Source: Centrapalus pauciflorus (lineage: Eukaryota; Streptophyta; Magnoliopsida; Asterales; Asteraceae). From it: DNA of 64,000 bases. The DNA is taken from NCBI GenBank assembly GCA_020465985.1, contig JAANYP010003847.1, positions 26,281-90,280 of the forward strand, given 5' to 3'. A program made the translations under genes and the position numbers. A model generated the notes under the pieces. The model saw only the letters and a program-made list of their open reading frames with translations. It did not search any database and was not told the DNA's origin. This document shows, piece after piece, positions 37,101 through 49,081 of the stretch (the stretch's first letter is position 1; every line of letters starts with the position of its first letter).

Positions 37101-37470
37101 AAGAGGAAAGTTGGCTCCGAGATTTGTCGGACCATTCAAGATAACCGAGAAAGTTGGAAACCAGTCTTATCGGTTAGAGTTGCCTGAAGAAATGTCGGGC
37201 ATACACCCGGTGTTCAATGTTGGGAACCTTAGAAAGTCTTTTACTACTGAGAATGAGGATTGGGCTGATCACACTGAGCTGCAAGTTGATGAAAGGCTCC
37301 GGTATATTGAAGAGCCGGAATGTGTGTTAGATACTAAGGTGAAGAAATCAAGAAGCGAAGAGATAGAAATGGTGCTTGTACGTTGGAAGCATCATAAGGG
37401 AGCGAATCATACATGGGAGACTAAGTCGGAAATGTTGAGGAAATATCCGCAATTGTTTGAATCCACATAA
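34141..37470 (+). pseudogene. pol: pol of element C: PR, RT, RNase H, INT, chromodomain
   Basis: Protease active site LFDSGANRSF near 34195. RT spans about 34700-35300 with CIDYRELNKLT, FSKIDLRSGYHQ and catalytic FIDD (near 35200). RNase H has acidic residues in YMDASRLGLG, HDLELTAV, YTDHKSL and ADALSRK. In-frame stops TGA 36166-36168 (replacing Trp) and TAG 36208-36210 fall between RNase H and integrase. Integrase shows the HHCC finger (CRTC) and D, D, E in TMDFVTKLP, VSDLDSRF and SERTILTLED. The end carries a chromodomain (VRWKHHKGANHTWE), which in this group directs insertion to heterochromatin. MPFALTNAPAIF replaces the usual MPFGLTNAPAVF. Confidence 0.95.
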
Positions 37471-37507
37471 CTTCGAGGACGAAGTTTGAGCGTGGTGGAG
37501 CCCATGC
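37471..37507 (+). promoter_or_regulatory. 3' UTR and polypurine tract of element C
   Basis: GAGCGTGGTGGAGCC lies just before the LTR, resembling the purine-rich tract of chromoviruses. Confidence 0.6.
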
Positions 37508-39608
37508 TGTAACATCCTCGAATTTAATTCAGATTTGTTTAGATGAATAATTTATAATTAAGTTGAATTATGAGCAATGATTATGTATTAGGATAGTTAA
37601 AAGTTTGACGTGATTTTAAGAAAATTGAGAACTTTAAATTATTATTTATTATGGAGTATTAATGAATTTTTAAGCTGAATTATAAAAGTTGGTTGCATTA
37701 GATGGAAATTTAGAATTTTTAATTATTAAGTGAAAATAATTATTAAGAATAATAAATAAAAGATAGAATTCTTTTGTTTTATAAAATCAGTATTTTATGA
37801 AACCGGATAAGTTGAGGGGTGAAATGTGCAAAATGGGAAAGATGGGAATAAAAAGGCCAAATGCCTTTCATTTTCACCACCTCTCTCTCTCTCTCTAGAA
37901 TCTCTTTCTAGAATTCTCTCTACCTTCTCTCAAGATTTCCTCTCAAAACCGATCGGCCGATTGTCGAGTTCTATACGTCATCAGAAAGATCTCGAGGAGT
38001 ACTACAACAATCTACGGTTGCATTTGTGATCTCGTACGAATTTGAGGTAATAATCGACCTTTTAAGCTTCTACATGTTCGGTTTTGAAGGATAGAAATTC
38101 GAATTTATCATTTGTTGAGTGAATAAAACTAATTTGGCTTGAGTTTTAACAAGAATATGTTAGAGTATGTATAATAGAATCGAAACTAGGCTTAATACTT
38201 AACATATTCGTGATTTTTAGGCTTTGAAATGAATGATTTAAGCTGTAGATATGAACAAATTCGAGAATGCCAAGAACAAAGTCGAAATACATAGAACAAA
38301 CTCGAAATTTAGCTAAAATCGAATGTAAAGCTTCGACTTTAACCCCTAAATTCGAGAATGGGCTTCGAATTTAGCCCCAAATTCGAATGAGAATTCGAAT
38401 TTATGTAACCATAGTCGAATTTAATCATTAAATTTGAATCTTGTGAGTCAATTTTGTACCATGTTCGAATTTAGTGTTCTAAAATTTAGCATTTGAGTCG
38501 AATTTGGTGCTATACTCGAATATATTGAATAAAACCCATAGTGAACGTGTTAATAACAAAAGTTATTCAAAGGAATAGGTTCGAACTTGAGATGGGTTCA
38601 AACTTAGTTGTAGTTCGAATTTATCTTGGATCCGAAGTGGGGATCAAATATTGCAAACTTATAAATTTGGTTATATGAAAATTAAACAAGTTATTGACAC
38701 GAGGTATTATTGCAACTGACTTACAGGTCCCTTGTGGTGTTGTTTAACCCACAGTGGGGTACTTTGTGGATCCGGTTGAAATTCCGAGGAGAAATAATTA
38801 TTGGTTAAAGTTTATTAACGCAACCACTGTGAGTACAGTAGATTTCGCATGTTTATATCTGTTTTATGATAACTTTTGCCTGATGAGACGTGTTGCTTCA
38901 ATTGTTATTTGGAACTCTACTAACTTGCGTAGATTTAGATGCACATTCATATTTGTTGCATGTCCGTTCGTTTGTTGTGCATCTAGTGATGGACCGGTGG
39001 GTCGCATCAATTACTCCGATGTTATTGCGCTATATGACCTGGAGCTGATCACTCCGAGGTTTTGGTAGGCAGTATGTCATCCCCGATCGTACGTTTGTCT
39101 CAGATGGTATGTTTTATGCCGAGCTTTGGGCTCGAAGGGGCTGCGGCTCTGGTTCCGTACTTGGTGTACGAAGAGGGTATACGATGTTTGTCATCGGTGT
39201 TACTCTTGGGGCTTCATAAGGATTTATAAAATGCGTAATCTGTGTATTCACTAAGCATTCGCTTACCTCTCAGTTGTTGAAATTTTACAGGAAAAGGGAA
39301 ATCTGCTGCCGGACCTTCTAGTTAGGTCGTGTTTGAAGTTTTGGAAGATATCTGCTACTCAATCGGTAATTATGTTGTGGGACAAATGTTATAATATGTT
39401 TGGGATGATTGTAATAAAGGTCTGAGTATGTAGACTTAGTATTGGAACCTTGTAGCACTGTAGGGTGTTTGACAATGTTGTGTCATTTTAATTACGTACT
39501 ATAATGCTTCCGCACTTTAATTTAAGCTTTCAGATCATTATGTAATTGTGTTTGATGATTAATCCTGGGTGTTTTGTAAATGGTGGTTGATGTGGCAAGG
39601 GTGTCACA
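37508..39608 (+). repeat. 3' LTR of element C
   Basis: 2101 bp, TGTAACATCC...GTGTCACA, with target duplication AGGCC after it. The right half (GTCATCCCCGATCGTACG; CTCGAAGGGGCTGCGG) has no counterpart in the truncated 5' LTR. Rich in TTCGAA words in its middle. Short ORFs inside it are not genes. Confidence 0.94.
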
Positions 39609-41129
39609 AGGCCTGTTTACTCTGCTAGTTCCATCATTGCTAAAACAAGCAGTGTTGGAAGTAACATAGTCAATGAAAATGGTACCCAACCTGATACCAT
39701 TCAAATAGGAAATATTAGTGTGGATATCACTAGCCCATCAACAAACGTTGATGAAGTAGGAGAACACATCCCTATGATGAGTTCCCCTAAAAGTAACTAA
39801 AATTTTCCTATGACACTCTGCAGGACAAACAACCATCCCAGGTTTGGTACTTGGACAGTGGCTGCTCAGGACATATGACAGGTTGCAAGGACCTGCTGAG
39901 TGATCTCAGGCCTGAAAAAGGGCCAAAAGTCACCTTTGGTGACAATGTACATGGATCCACAGAAGGATATGGAACTCTTCAAGCTGGTGCTGCAGTGTTC
40001 AAAAGGGTAGCCTATATGGTTGGACTTAAAACATAATCTTGTTAGCATAAGCCAACTGTGTGATACTGGTTACAAGGTTAACTTTGATGAGCACCTGGGT
40101 TACATATTGGATCCCCAAGGCAAAGTTGTGATGTGTGCTCAACGAAAGAAAGGTGTATATGTTGTGGACATGAAATCTGCTGATCCCACAACTGGAACCT
40201 GCATTCTCACAAGAAACAATGCAGACCTGAACTGGTTATGGCACAAAAGGTTGTCACACCTGAACTTCAAGAATATCAACAAACTCTGTAAGAGAGAGTT
40301 GGTAACAGGTTTGCCTTCTATAACATTTGTTAAGGATAAACTCTGCACAGCTTGTGAAAAAGGCAAGCAGAGAAAATCATCTTTCAAATCTAAGCATAAT
40401 TTTTTCATTGATACTCCTCTCTTCTTAATCCACATGGACTTGTTTGGACCAGTCTGTGTCCCAAGTCTAGGAGGAAGAAGATACACTCTAGTAATGGTTG
40501 ATGAGTTCTCCATGTTTACATGGGTGATCTTTCTGAAGAGCAAAGGAGAGGCTGCTAGAGAAATCACTGGATTTATCAAGAAGATGGAAATGCTAAACTC
40601 TGCCCAAGTAAAGCAGCTTAGAAGTGATCATGGTACTGAGTTCAGAAACAGTACTCTTGAGGACTTCTGTGAAGAAAGAGGGATCTCACAAAACTTTTCA
40701 GCAGTAAGAACTCCACAACAAAATGGAGTTGCTGAAAGGAGAAACAGAACCCTCATTGAAGCTGCTAGAACCATGCTGTGTGCATCTGGTTTACCTTCAT
40801 CATTCTGGGCTGAAGCTGTCAACACTGCCTGCTTCACCCAAAATAGATCCTTGGTGGTGAAAAGGTTCAACAAAACTCCCTATGAGCTGCTCAAAGGGAG
40901 GAGGCCAAACATTAGCTACTTCCATGTGTTTGGATGTCCCTGTTTCATTCTGAATCAAAGGGACCAACTAGCAAAGTTTGAATCTAAAGCTGATGAAGGT
41001 GTGTTTGTTGGATATTCTGTTATCTCCAAAGCCTACAGAGTATACAACAACAAGAGAAAGGTGATAGATGAATCTATCAATGTCACTTTTGAAGAGTCCA
41101 GGAGTGCCTTCACCAAAGTTGTTCCTTAA
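39609..41129 (+). pseudogene. pol: Element B after C: gag tail, protease, pre-integrase and integrase
   Basis: Resumes the Gag tail (DTIQIGNISVDITSP ...) and ends it with TAA near 39798. Protease / pre-integrase follows (WYLDSGCSGHMTG, near 39845). A one-base shift lies near 40020-40036. From 40020 to 41129 the frame is open: the pre-integrase zinc region (WHKRLSHLNF, CTACEKGK) and integrase with HMDLFGP, RSDHGTEF and an intact PQQNGVAERRNR, better kept here than in A. TAA at 41127-41129 ends it inside the acidic linker. Confidence 0.9.
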
Positions 41130-42711
41130 TCAGTTTTAGGAGAATTCAGCTTTGATGATCTTATGCATTCTAACAGTGAAGAGAAGGACTCAAAAGCTTC
41201 CACTACATCGAGAGTGGAACCTGCTAACCATGATGGGCATGATGATGATTATGTTGATACACCCTGTGTGAATAAGTGTACTGACTTAATTACAACTTCA
41301 TGTCGTGAACCAATCAATACTGATTTTCATGGATCCTCTGCTGACATGTTCAACAATGGAGAGTCATGATCAACAAGTGAACATGCTCAAGATATCAATG
41401 TGTCTGAAAATCTTGAGAGCTGTTCAACAGGACCTGTTGAAGATGAAAACAACTCAGGAGAATCCTCATTGAAGCAAGATCCTAAGTGGATTAGGTGTCA
41501 CCCCAATGATCAAATAATTGGTGACATCAACAAAGGGGTGCAAACAAGATGGGATAACTTAGGGAACTTTTGTATGTTTTCTAGCTTTGTGTCCCTAATG
41601 GAGCCAAAGAAAGGGGATGAAGCCCTTAAATATGCCAATCGAATCACTGCCATGCAAGAGGAACTCAATCAGTTTGAGAGAAACAAAGTATGGAAGCTGG
41701 TCCCTGCTCCTAAAGGAAAAACATAATTTGCACCAAATGGGTTTTCAGGAACAAGATGGATGAGCAAGGTCATGTCATTAGAAATAAGGCAAGACTAGTT
41801 GCTCAAGGGTACAGACAGAAGGAAGGCATCGACTATGATGAAACATTTGCTCCTATGGCCAGGCTAGAGGCAATTCTTTTGTTTCTAGCCTACGCTGCTC
41901 ATAAGAGCATGAAGGTATTTCAAATGGATGTGAAGAGTGCATTTTTGAATGGTAAGCTGCAAAAGAAGTCTATGTCAAGCAGCCTCCAGGTTTTGAAAAT
42001 GAACAACATCCAGTTTGTCTATAAGTTGGACAAAGCTATCTATGGTCTAAAACAAGCCCCTAGAGCCTGGTATGACAGTCTTACTGATTTCCTTATGAGC
42101 AATGGTTATTCTAGAGGTAAAGTGGATACAACACTGTTCATAAAGAAGGTGAAGTCTGATATTATGCAAGTTCAAATTTATATGGATGACATAATATTTG
42201 GTTATACTAATGAGCAATTATGCAAGAATTTTTCCTTACTCATGAAATCAAAATATGAAATGAGTATGATGGGAGAACTGACTTTCTTTTTTAGGATTAC
42301 AGGTTAAACAAACCTCAAATGGAATTTTTATAAATCAAAGAAAGTATACTTTAGATCTTTTGAAAAAGTTTAAATTTGATCAATATCAAAACCCCAATGA
42401 CAACCAATGTAAAGTTGGATGCAGATGCCAGTGGCAAAGCTGTTTCCGTAACAGCTTACAGCACTAACTCTTCTATATATTTCTTGTTGGAAGTACCCCT
42501 GATCCCATTGATAACGAGTAGGCCCAAATAATTCGATGGGGGTAGAGGCATGATTGGGAGCTTGCTGTATTTAACTGCTAGTAGACCTGATATTATGTTT
42601 GCTACCTGTTTATGTGCTAGGTTTCAAGCTGATCTTAAAGAATCACATCTAGCTGCTGTAAAAAGAATCTTCAGATACCTTAAGGGTACACCAGGTTTGG
42701 GTCTTTGGTAT
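41130..42711 (+). pseudogene. pol: Element B: linker, reverse transcriptase and start of RNase H, broken
   Basis: Pieces at 41163-41369, 41400-41726 and 41756-42307 are separated by stops and shifts. RT blocks seen: RLVAQGYRQ, MDVKSAFLNG and YMDD (QIYMDDIIFGY). A shift near 42290 (FFFRITG) and the plastid insertion at 42462-42545 follow. RNase H begins (TASRPDIMFATCLCARF) and is cut by element E after GLGLWY. Confidence 0.9.
42462..42545 (-). other. psbB: Plastid psbB (CP47) fragment inserted in pol of element B
   Basis: Compared with A, 84 bp are inserted between 'acagcttacag' and 'aggcatgattggg'. Read on the minus strand in one frame they give PIELFGPTRYQWDQGYFQQE and then IYRRVS, without stops. 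I recognise this as the large lumenal loop of photosystem II CP47. It does not change the pol frame but adds a TAA. No target duplication is evident, so it looks like filler DNA from break repair, a very short NUPT. Confidence 0.88.
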
Positions 42712-43268
42712 TGTAAGGTCGCCTGACTACGGATCCTATCTTGACGCGACACCTGCCAACGAGTGTGGAATCCTCGTTAGCGGCTTGACGGATAGACCAC
42801 ACACACCGAAACACGGAGACTGGCACAGTGATAGACGAACAACGGATCGTACCAACACGATGATTCTCTCCACACGAAACTCTCTGAATGCTAGCAAGTT
42901 CGAGATCGCCCTTTGCACTAATCGCTCTGAAATTCTGCAAAAGTCTCATAATTAATCGAATTAATCCTTATATATACTGCCCAGTTCGAATTTGTCTAGG
43001 ACAAGTTCGAACATGGCCCAAGGCCTTTTCGAACTTGTCCTCTAATCAAATTCGAACCTTTGCCTTCAAACTTATCTTTGAACTTATCTTTGAACTTATT
43101 GTAATACATTACACCGACTTCAAACATATATACAATTAATATCAAACATATATAAACAAACATATAACAAACATATAACAACTACTTGTTAATGTATAAT
43201 AATAGTCATTGACTTTTACAAAATATGTCTATACTTAGACTGCTATCGTTACCCAGGGTGCACTAACA
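42712..43268 (-). repeat. 3' LTR of element E
   Basis: On the minus strand it starts TGTTAGTGCACCCTGGGTAA and ends GCGACCTTACA. The polypurine tract AAGGGGAAGTC lies just upstream (43269-43279). Confidence 0.94.
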
Positions 43269-46200
43269 GACTTCCCCTTGACGATAGCTTCTAACTATGA
43301 ATATTTTGCCTTAGTGCTAGAACTATATAAGCTACTACCTGCATACAATCCTATATCAATACATACTCTAACTATCTTTTGGAATTTCCTAGCCTCAGAT
43401 CTCCATCCTTCATGAAAGAAGATAGGCTGATCGTGTAGCTTTCGCAGGTCATCCTTAGATAGGTTGATTAGGTGCAGCGGATCGTATACTCTCAAAATCA
43501 CTTTGTCTTCTATATCCTCCATGACTGCTTCAACTGTATCATTGTCTATATACCACCATTTCATGTTTCTAAGAACGTCCTGTGGCATAGAATTTAGTGG
43601 TACCTTCTTCAAGCATCTGACAGGTTTGTACACCATTTTAGCCCACGGTTTTCCAGTATGAGGATCTATCCTCGACTCATCCTCAACTCTCTTTTCTGAC
43701 CTCGGCTTGAGTGTTTCAAACTTTTCCGATCTACCCTCTCTTCTGATTATCTTTGCGATCACTTCAGCATAAGGGTGTCACCAATGTTGATCAACTCTTT
43801 CCATGCTAATTCTTTCACTTCAACCTTTGGCAGTGTGTTAAACACTTTGAGCGTTCGCCTCAGGTATTGAAGTCCATCTCTTCTTTTTAGTATAAATAGC
43901 TGCAGTTCTCTGTCGAAGAACCAGCTAAGTATTCCACCTGAGAGATTTTCAGAGTTTGGCACTCTCATCTTCTTCTTCATTTTTGGCTCTGCTTTCTTCT
44001 CTTCCTTATGGAACCAGAGGTTTAACAATTCAGCTCTGCTTGGCTCTTTATCAGCTTCTTCCAGTTCTGAATCTTCCACAGAGGCCAATTTAATCTCATC
44101 CATATCAATTACATTTTGATCGTTATGCACGTATTGTTCTGTGATGGGTTGTGAATAAATGATTACTTCATCTACGTTGTCATCTTCATCATCCACGACC
44201 TCCTCATCAGATTTCCAATCAACTATATCTTCTGGCACAAATTCTCCTTCTTCCAAATCCTCCATCTCATCCTCAAAGTCAAAAATAACGTCTTCTTCTT
44301 CAATATCCGTCAGAGTTTCAATCATTTCGCTCTCGATGGTCTTTGAAGTTTCCCCTTCACCTCCTTCCATTGCAGACTGACCTGGCTCCCCCTGAATTGA
44401 TGCTCGCTGAGCAGTTGGATAATCTGCTAGCTCACTTTCTTTTCCAGTCTCGGGATCATTGCCGTCATCATCATCTCTTCTTATCACTTCGGCTTCTTTG
44501 CAGCTAGTCTCCCCCTGAGCTTGAAGATTTTTCATTAATTGCTCCAGGAGGGACTTCATTGTTTTAATCTTAGAAGCTTGATCAGCAACAGTTTTTTTCA
44601 GTTCAGCGTTCTCCTGATCAAGTCTGGCATTATGAGCTTGAAGTTCTTTGACTGCTGTGGTTAGCTGAAAGATTTGGACTGTTTGGAAATCCACTTTGCT
44701 CCTCAGCTTTATAAATCAACGATTCTCAGTGAAAGTGGATGATGTAGATGGAATGGATGTAATTGGTGATGGAGTGATGGATGGTTGAACAGCTGGAATT
44801 ACAGGCTCTGGAGCAGTGGTGGATGAAGCTCCCTGCATAAAACGATGCCTCCTTGCCCTATGCCTAGGAACGAGGGGAGTTGGATCTTCTGCTTCAAAAT
44901 CAGAATCGTCATTATCTGAGTCTCTAGCAGCTTTATTTCCTTCTTCTCTCATACTAACCACAATTCTTGAACCATATATGCCAATGCGGACAGATGGATC
45001 AACACGCTCTACCTCTACTTTCTTTACTTCTACTTCTTCAACTTCTTAAGAAGCAGACTTAGACTCTGAGGTGGTCATTGCTTGACCTTCTACCTCAATC
45101 TCTCTTTCTGCAATTCCTGCCATTGGGACCTCAATGTCCATATTCTCATTATCTGATGGCTGATATTCATCCACATCTCTCATAAGATCATGGAGATCAA
45201 CTGGAGGCTCCAAGATGCATTAATCAGTTCGACCGCAATATCTTGCTGGGCCTGCGTCCCATGAGCCCATATAGCTTCAAGGGTCTCTGCCCTAGGATCA
45301 ACTTCTGGGGCCAAGCCTGAAGGGCCCGCAGCGTCTGACGATGGACCTGCTGCCGTTGATTCTTGAATTCTGCTTGAGGATGGCCTCGAAGCCTGAATTG
45401 GTCTTTCCTGAGCTCTCTGCCTTCTGCGAGGTTGCGGTTGAGGTCGTTGCTGTTGTTGTGGCTGTTGCTGCTGTGGCTGAGGACCTTCACCAGCCCAGTT
45501 ATCCCCTTCTGGGGGTACAAAATCTGGATCAATCACTGCCCTGAAGAGAGGTGCATCAAGGGGCCTGACCTGCTCAGCCCTGCGGGCATTGTGCGACTAG
45601 CAGTCAGCAAAACTTCATTTATCTATAATCACCACACTTTAAAGATCCAGTAGCTGTGGCAGATTCGGCAAAAAATGACGGATAAGCATCATCGCGAAGC
45701 GCGGATACATCAAAAATCTTTCACGCGCTGGAGCTGTGATCTGATGCACAAACTCAGCAAAGAACATTTCCGAATAGCTAAAGCGCTTGTTATAAATTAA
45801 AGCAATCATAGTCGACTGCATCTTGGAGACAATGTAATCGAATCCAGCCTTTTTCGGCGCAAAGCACACCATAATAACATGTGCCAAATACCTCCACTGC
45901 CCGATCAATCCGCTTTTCATAAACGAAGCTTTGGTTATATCTAAGGCATATCCCATACGCAGGAAGGCCGCTTGCCTTATATTTACAGGGAAATCAATGG
46001 GTCCTGCCTCTTGATCTTCAGTCCCGAGCTGCAGAACCTGACGCAGCATGTTAGCAGAGAAAACAATTGGCTGCCCACCGACTCTGGTTCGCAAAACTGT
46101 CGGGGTAACAGTGCAGTCCACTTGTAAGTGCTCCCAAAATTGTCTTACATATGGTAAGACTATTTGCACATTATGAGATAGGGCATAAGAAACCCTGGAA

Positions 46201-46271
46201 TGTGCCAAAAATTCCACCATCTGTCTGAACGACTGAGCTACGGGAAGCTCCCTACCTGGAGACATTACCAT
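43269..46271 (-). pseudogene. Additional ORF of element E, fragmented
   Basis: The homologue of the D ORF. Its first ATG is changed to ATA relative to D (near 46300), so the first methionine is MVMSPGREL at 46271. Pieces: 46271-45639 (N-terminal domain, SHNVQIVLPYVRQFWEHL), 45536-45180 (Gln/Pro/Arg-rich), 44961-44716 (acidic, basic patch), 44694-43759 (coiled coil, acidic, start of C-terminal domain LSWFFDRELQLFILKRRDG) and 43762-43295 (rest of the C-terminal domain, ending SRIDPHTGKPWAK ... GLYAGSSL). Shifts or stops separate the pieces. The readthrough point corresponding to the D TAG is a sense codon here. Confidence 0.85.
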
Positions 46272-47206
46272 ATTATGCTTTTGGAAGAATGCTCTATCAC
46301 CTATAGCTGCACATAAAAAAAGTAACCAAAATTAGAAGTGAAAATAAAAATGAATATTGTTTAATTTCGAATTTGTTTTATTTTGAACTTACATAAGACC
46401 AAAATCCAACACATTCGAATTTCTACAAGTTTTGAATTATTTTATAAAAACATTCGAATATAATAACAAATTCGAAGATATATATTCGAATTTGACTGAA
46501 TTCGAATTTGTTGACAAATTCGAATTTTCTGACAAGTTCGAACATGATGAACATGTTCGAAGTCGGTCACTTTCGAATACAAATCCATGATTTTAACCCC
46601 ATTTGACTTAGAAAATAGTATTAACTAGTCCCCTTTGGTTCTAATCGAAGATTTATGTAAGTTATTTGAAGTTTCACCGGTTAAAACTTGTGATTTTGAA
46701 TCATCAAGTTTAAACCTCAAAAACTTCAAAATTGATCGATTTTTTTGCTAAAAATGAGTCCTAAACTACCTAAACTTTGTATAATACTGATGATTATACC
46801 TAAATTTGTTGGTAGATTCGAATACACAAGAGCAAAACTTCGAGAAATAGTAAAAACTTCGAAACGACAAAGTCGAAGCACAAGTCGAAATCGCACAGAC
46901 ACAAGTTCGAAGAATGAAAATCGAAGGTAGGTGATAATGAATACCAACCATATTCGAACTTGTACTTAATTTCAAATTTCCTGACAGATTCGAATGTTAA
47001 TTCGAATTTGTCTTGAATTCGAATTTAAATGAAAATTTTGAAAATCCTTAAATAAAATTTAACTTTTTCAACTTTTCCAACTTTTTCAACCTTTTCGTGT
47101 AACGGAACAAACTTTGCAAAATTATTTACATCAAGCAATAGGTTTTCATGCAATGTTCGTTTATTCAACCAAAAATGCATCCTTAGTAACTTTGACCTTT
47201 TTCCTA

Positions 47207-47275
47207 CTTTAAAATAAAATAAAATAAGATAAAAATAAAATAAAATAAGATAAAATAAAATAAAATAAAATAAAT
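47207..47275. repeat. (AAAAT)n microsatellite in the E spacer
   Basis: About 70 bases of AAAAT units with occasional AAGAT. D has a shorter TTTTA run at the same relative place. Confidence 0.9.
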
Positions 47276-47647
47276 AATATTTTGAATAAAATTTAAACTT
47301 GAACTACTCAAAAATATTTTTAAACTGTACAACCTATACTAACAGAATATTTTTGGCGAGAAAGTCAGAGAAAGGTTCAATCAGATAGCGGTGTCAAATA
47401 CGCACTTTCAGTATTACACTATCACACTTAGGAATTTTTTGATTCCTTGATTGTTTGTCGTGACACACATTTCTAGGCGATTGTCGGTATTATTGTCCCT
47501 TTAAACATGTTACACTTTGGAATATTCCTTGGTCTTTTTATTTATCAATAAACTACCTTACGTGTCTCATACTTAGACATACTTTTATGATCAAGGCATA
47601 CACACAATGATTATAATTTTTCGGTATTGCAAATTATCTTTAAAAGG

Positions 47648-47840
47648 CAAACGTCAGACACAGTTCTGTATTTACATACAACAGAGTGTCTTAGTTTGTC
47701 TTAAAGTTTATTTAAAGCCAGCAAGACAGCGGTGACAGGTCTGTACTGACATACAACAAAGCGACTTATCTTGCTAACTCGAGTCAATCCAGAGGCAACA
47801 GGTCTGTACTTACGTACAACAAAGTTACTTGTTTTGACTC
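47648..47840 (-). ncRNA. Putative structured RNA: three stem-loops (copy in E)
   Basis: Minus-strand caps at 47818-47805 (TGTAC GTAA GTACA), 47755-47742 (TGTAT GTCA GTACA, one U-G pair) and 47680-47667 (TGTAT GTAA ATACA). Basal stems: GAGTCAA/TTGACTC, GTTAGCAAGA/TCTTGCTGGC (held by G-U pairs), CAAAC/GTTTG and GACAC/GTGTC. The stems persist although the sequence differs from D, which argues for selection on structure. Confidence 0.6.
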
Positions 47841-48394
47841 TCAATTCACTATCATGATTTTTCTATTCTTTTCTTTTCTTTAAGATGTATCTGATGTGAC
47901 TATACATCCCCAAGAAAATTTGCATACCTCATTTAGAATCAATGTCTGTATGTCTTTAACATAAAAATTAAGACCCTTTGGTCATACATCTAAGTTAGTT
48001 ACACATATGATTTTTTCTTGAGTATTTTATTAGCTTTGAGATTCCCTTTGTGTATTACGCCTACCAACACATCAAACTAGAAAATGTATATCACTTAGAG
48101 TTTTAGGTGCATTATGTGTGAAAGCTTAACACTTAGAGATTGTATCGACTGTGCTAATTTTCATCACTTTGAACCTATGTATCTAAGACTTAACTCAATT
48201 TTCTAATATTCTCTTTTTTTTTAGCTTTTTATGGTTTTCTCTTTTTTTTTTCTTTTGGTTTTCATAAATAAGAATAAGCTGATAAACTAACCTACTAACT
48301 TACTATAAAAAGAAAGAAATTCTACTTAGCTACTAAACTTACTATAAAAAGAAAGTTACTACTATAAAAAGAAATAAATTCTACTAAGGTCAAG

Positions 48395-49081
48395 TTACTC
48401 TGGATTACGCATGTCATTTAGTTGAACTAACAACTCAAAACGTAACTTATCAAAAGCTTTAGTAAATAAATCACCATTATTATCTTCCGTTTCCACTTTT
48501 ACCAGCTTAATTAAGTTCTTTTTAGCACAATCAGGTATAAATTCGTGTCTTATGTCTATGTGCTTTGTTTTACTGTGTTTAACTGGATTATTGGTTATAG
48601 CAATAGTAGACTGGTTATCTATCCTAATAGGAGTATGAGTATAAGTCAAACCGTAATCTTGCAATTGTTGTTGTATCCACAAAACCTGTGAACAACAACT
48701 ACCAACCACAACATATTCGGCCTCGCACGTTGACACGGCTACCGAAGTCTGTTTCTTGCATTGCCAGGAAACGAGCCTCCCTCCAAGGAACTGACAACCT
48801 TCAGTTGTTGACTTTTGATTCAAGCTGCACCCTCCATAATCTGAATCTGTGAAAGCTTCCAATTCCAGATCGCCATCCACGTGATACCAAAGTCCCAGCT
48901 TCGGTTTCGACTTGAGGTATCTCAGAATCCGCTTCACAGCTTTCATATGCATCTCTTTTGGATTAGCTTGAAACCTAGCACAAATACACACAGCCAACAT
49001 TATGTCAGGTCTAGAAGCAGTTAATTACATAAGTGACCCGATCATGGCCCGATATAACATCGGATCCACATCAGTATCACT
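48395..49081 (-). pseudogene. pol: pol of element E: RNase H
   Basis: 201 codons open (48395-49000): ICARFQANPKEMHMKAVKRI, DYGGCSLNQKST, CEAEYVVVGSCC and HSKTKHIDIRHEFI. It ends FTKAFDKLRFELLVQLNDMR, matching the stub in D. Upstream, a TAA replaces a Tyr codon near 49024 and another stop lies at about 49085, separating it from RT. Confidence 0.9.

Larger units (their letters stand above)
25086..39608 (+). mobile_element. Element C: chromodomain Ty3/gypsy retrotransposon (Tekay/Del-like) inside B
   Basis: TG...CA ends, with AGGCC at 25081-25085 and 39609-39613 as target duplication. Order PR-RT-RNase H-INT-chromodomain identifies a chromovirus. The long (2.1-kb) LTR and sequence style suggest the Tekay/Del lineage (inference). 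Element D interrupts gag at 27051-33699. Without D, C is about 7.9 kb. The 5' LTR is truncated and no primer site is found. Confidence 0.93.
46272..48394 (-). other. Long spacer between pol and additional ORF in element E
   Basis: Aligns with the D spacer: an A/G-rich tract and TTTCTTTTTATAGTA repeats after pol, the three stem-loops (47648-47840), an AAAAT microsatellite (47207-47275) and TTCGAA clusters (46380-46580, 46810-47030). It ends at a pyrimidine-rich acceptor-like site, TTTTTTATGTGCAG on the minus strand (G at 46307). Confidence 0.8.

Noticed and set aside
38878..38920. CTGATGAG as a hammerhead ribozyme core in the C LTR
   Set aside because: No stem II followed by GAAA and no matching stem I/III are visible.
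38754..39068. A 104-codon frame in the 3' LTR of C
   Set aside because: It lies inside LTR sequence, has no recognisable domain and the region is missing from the 5' LTR.
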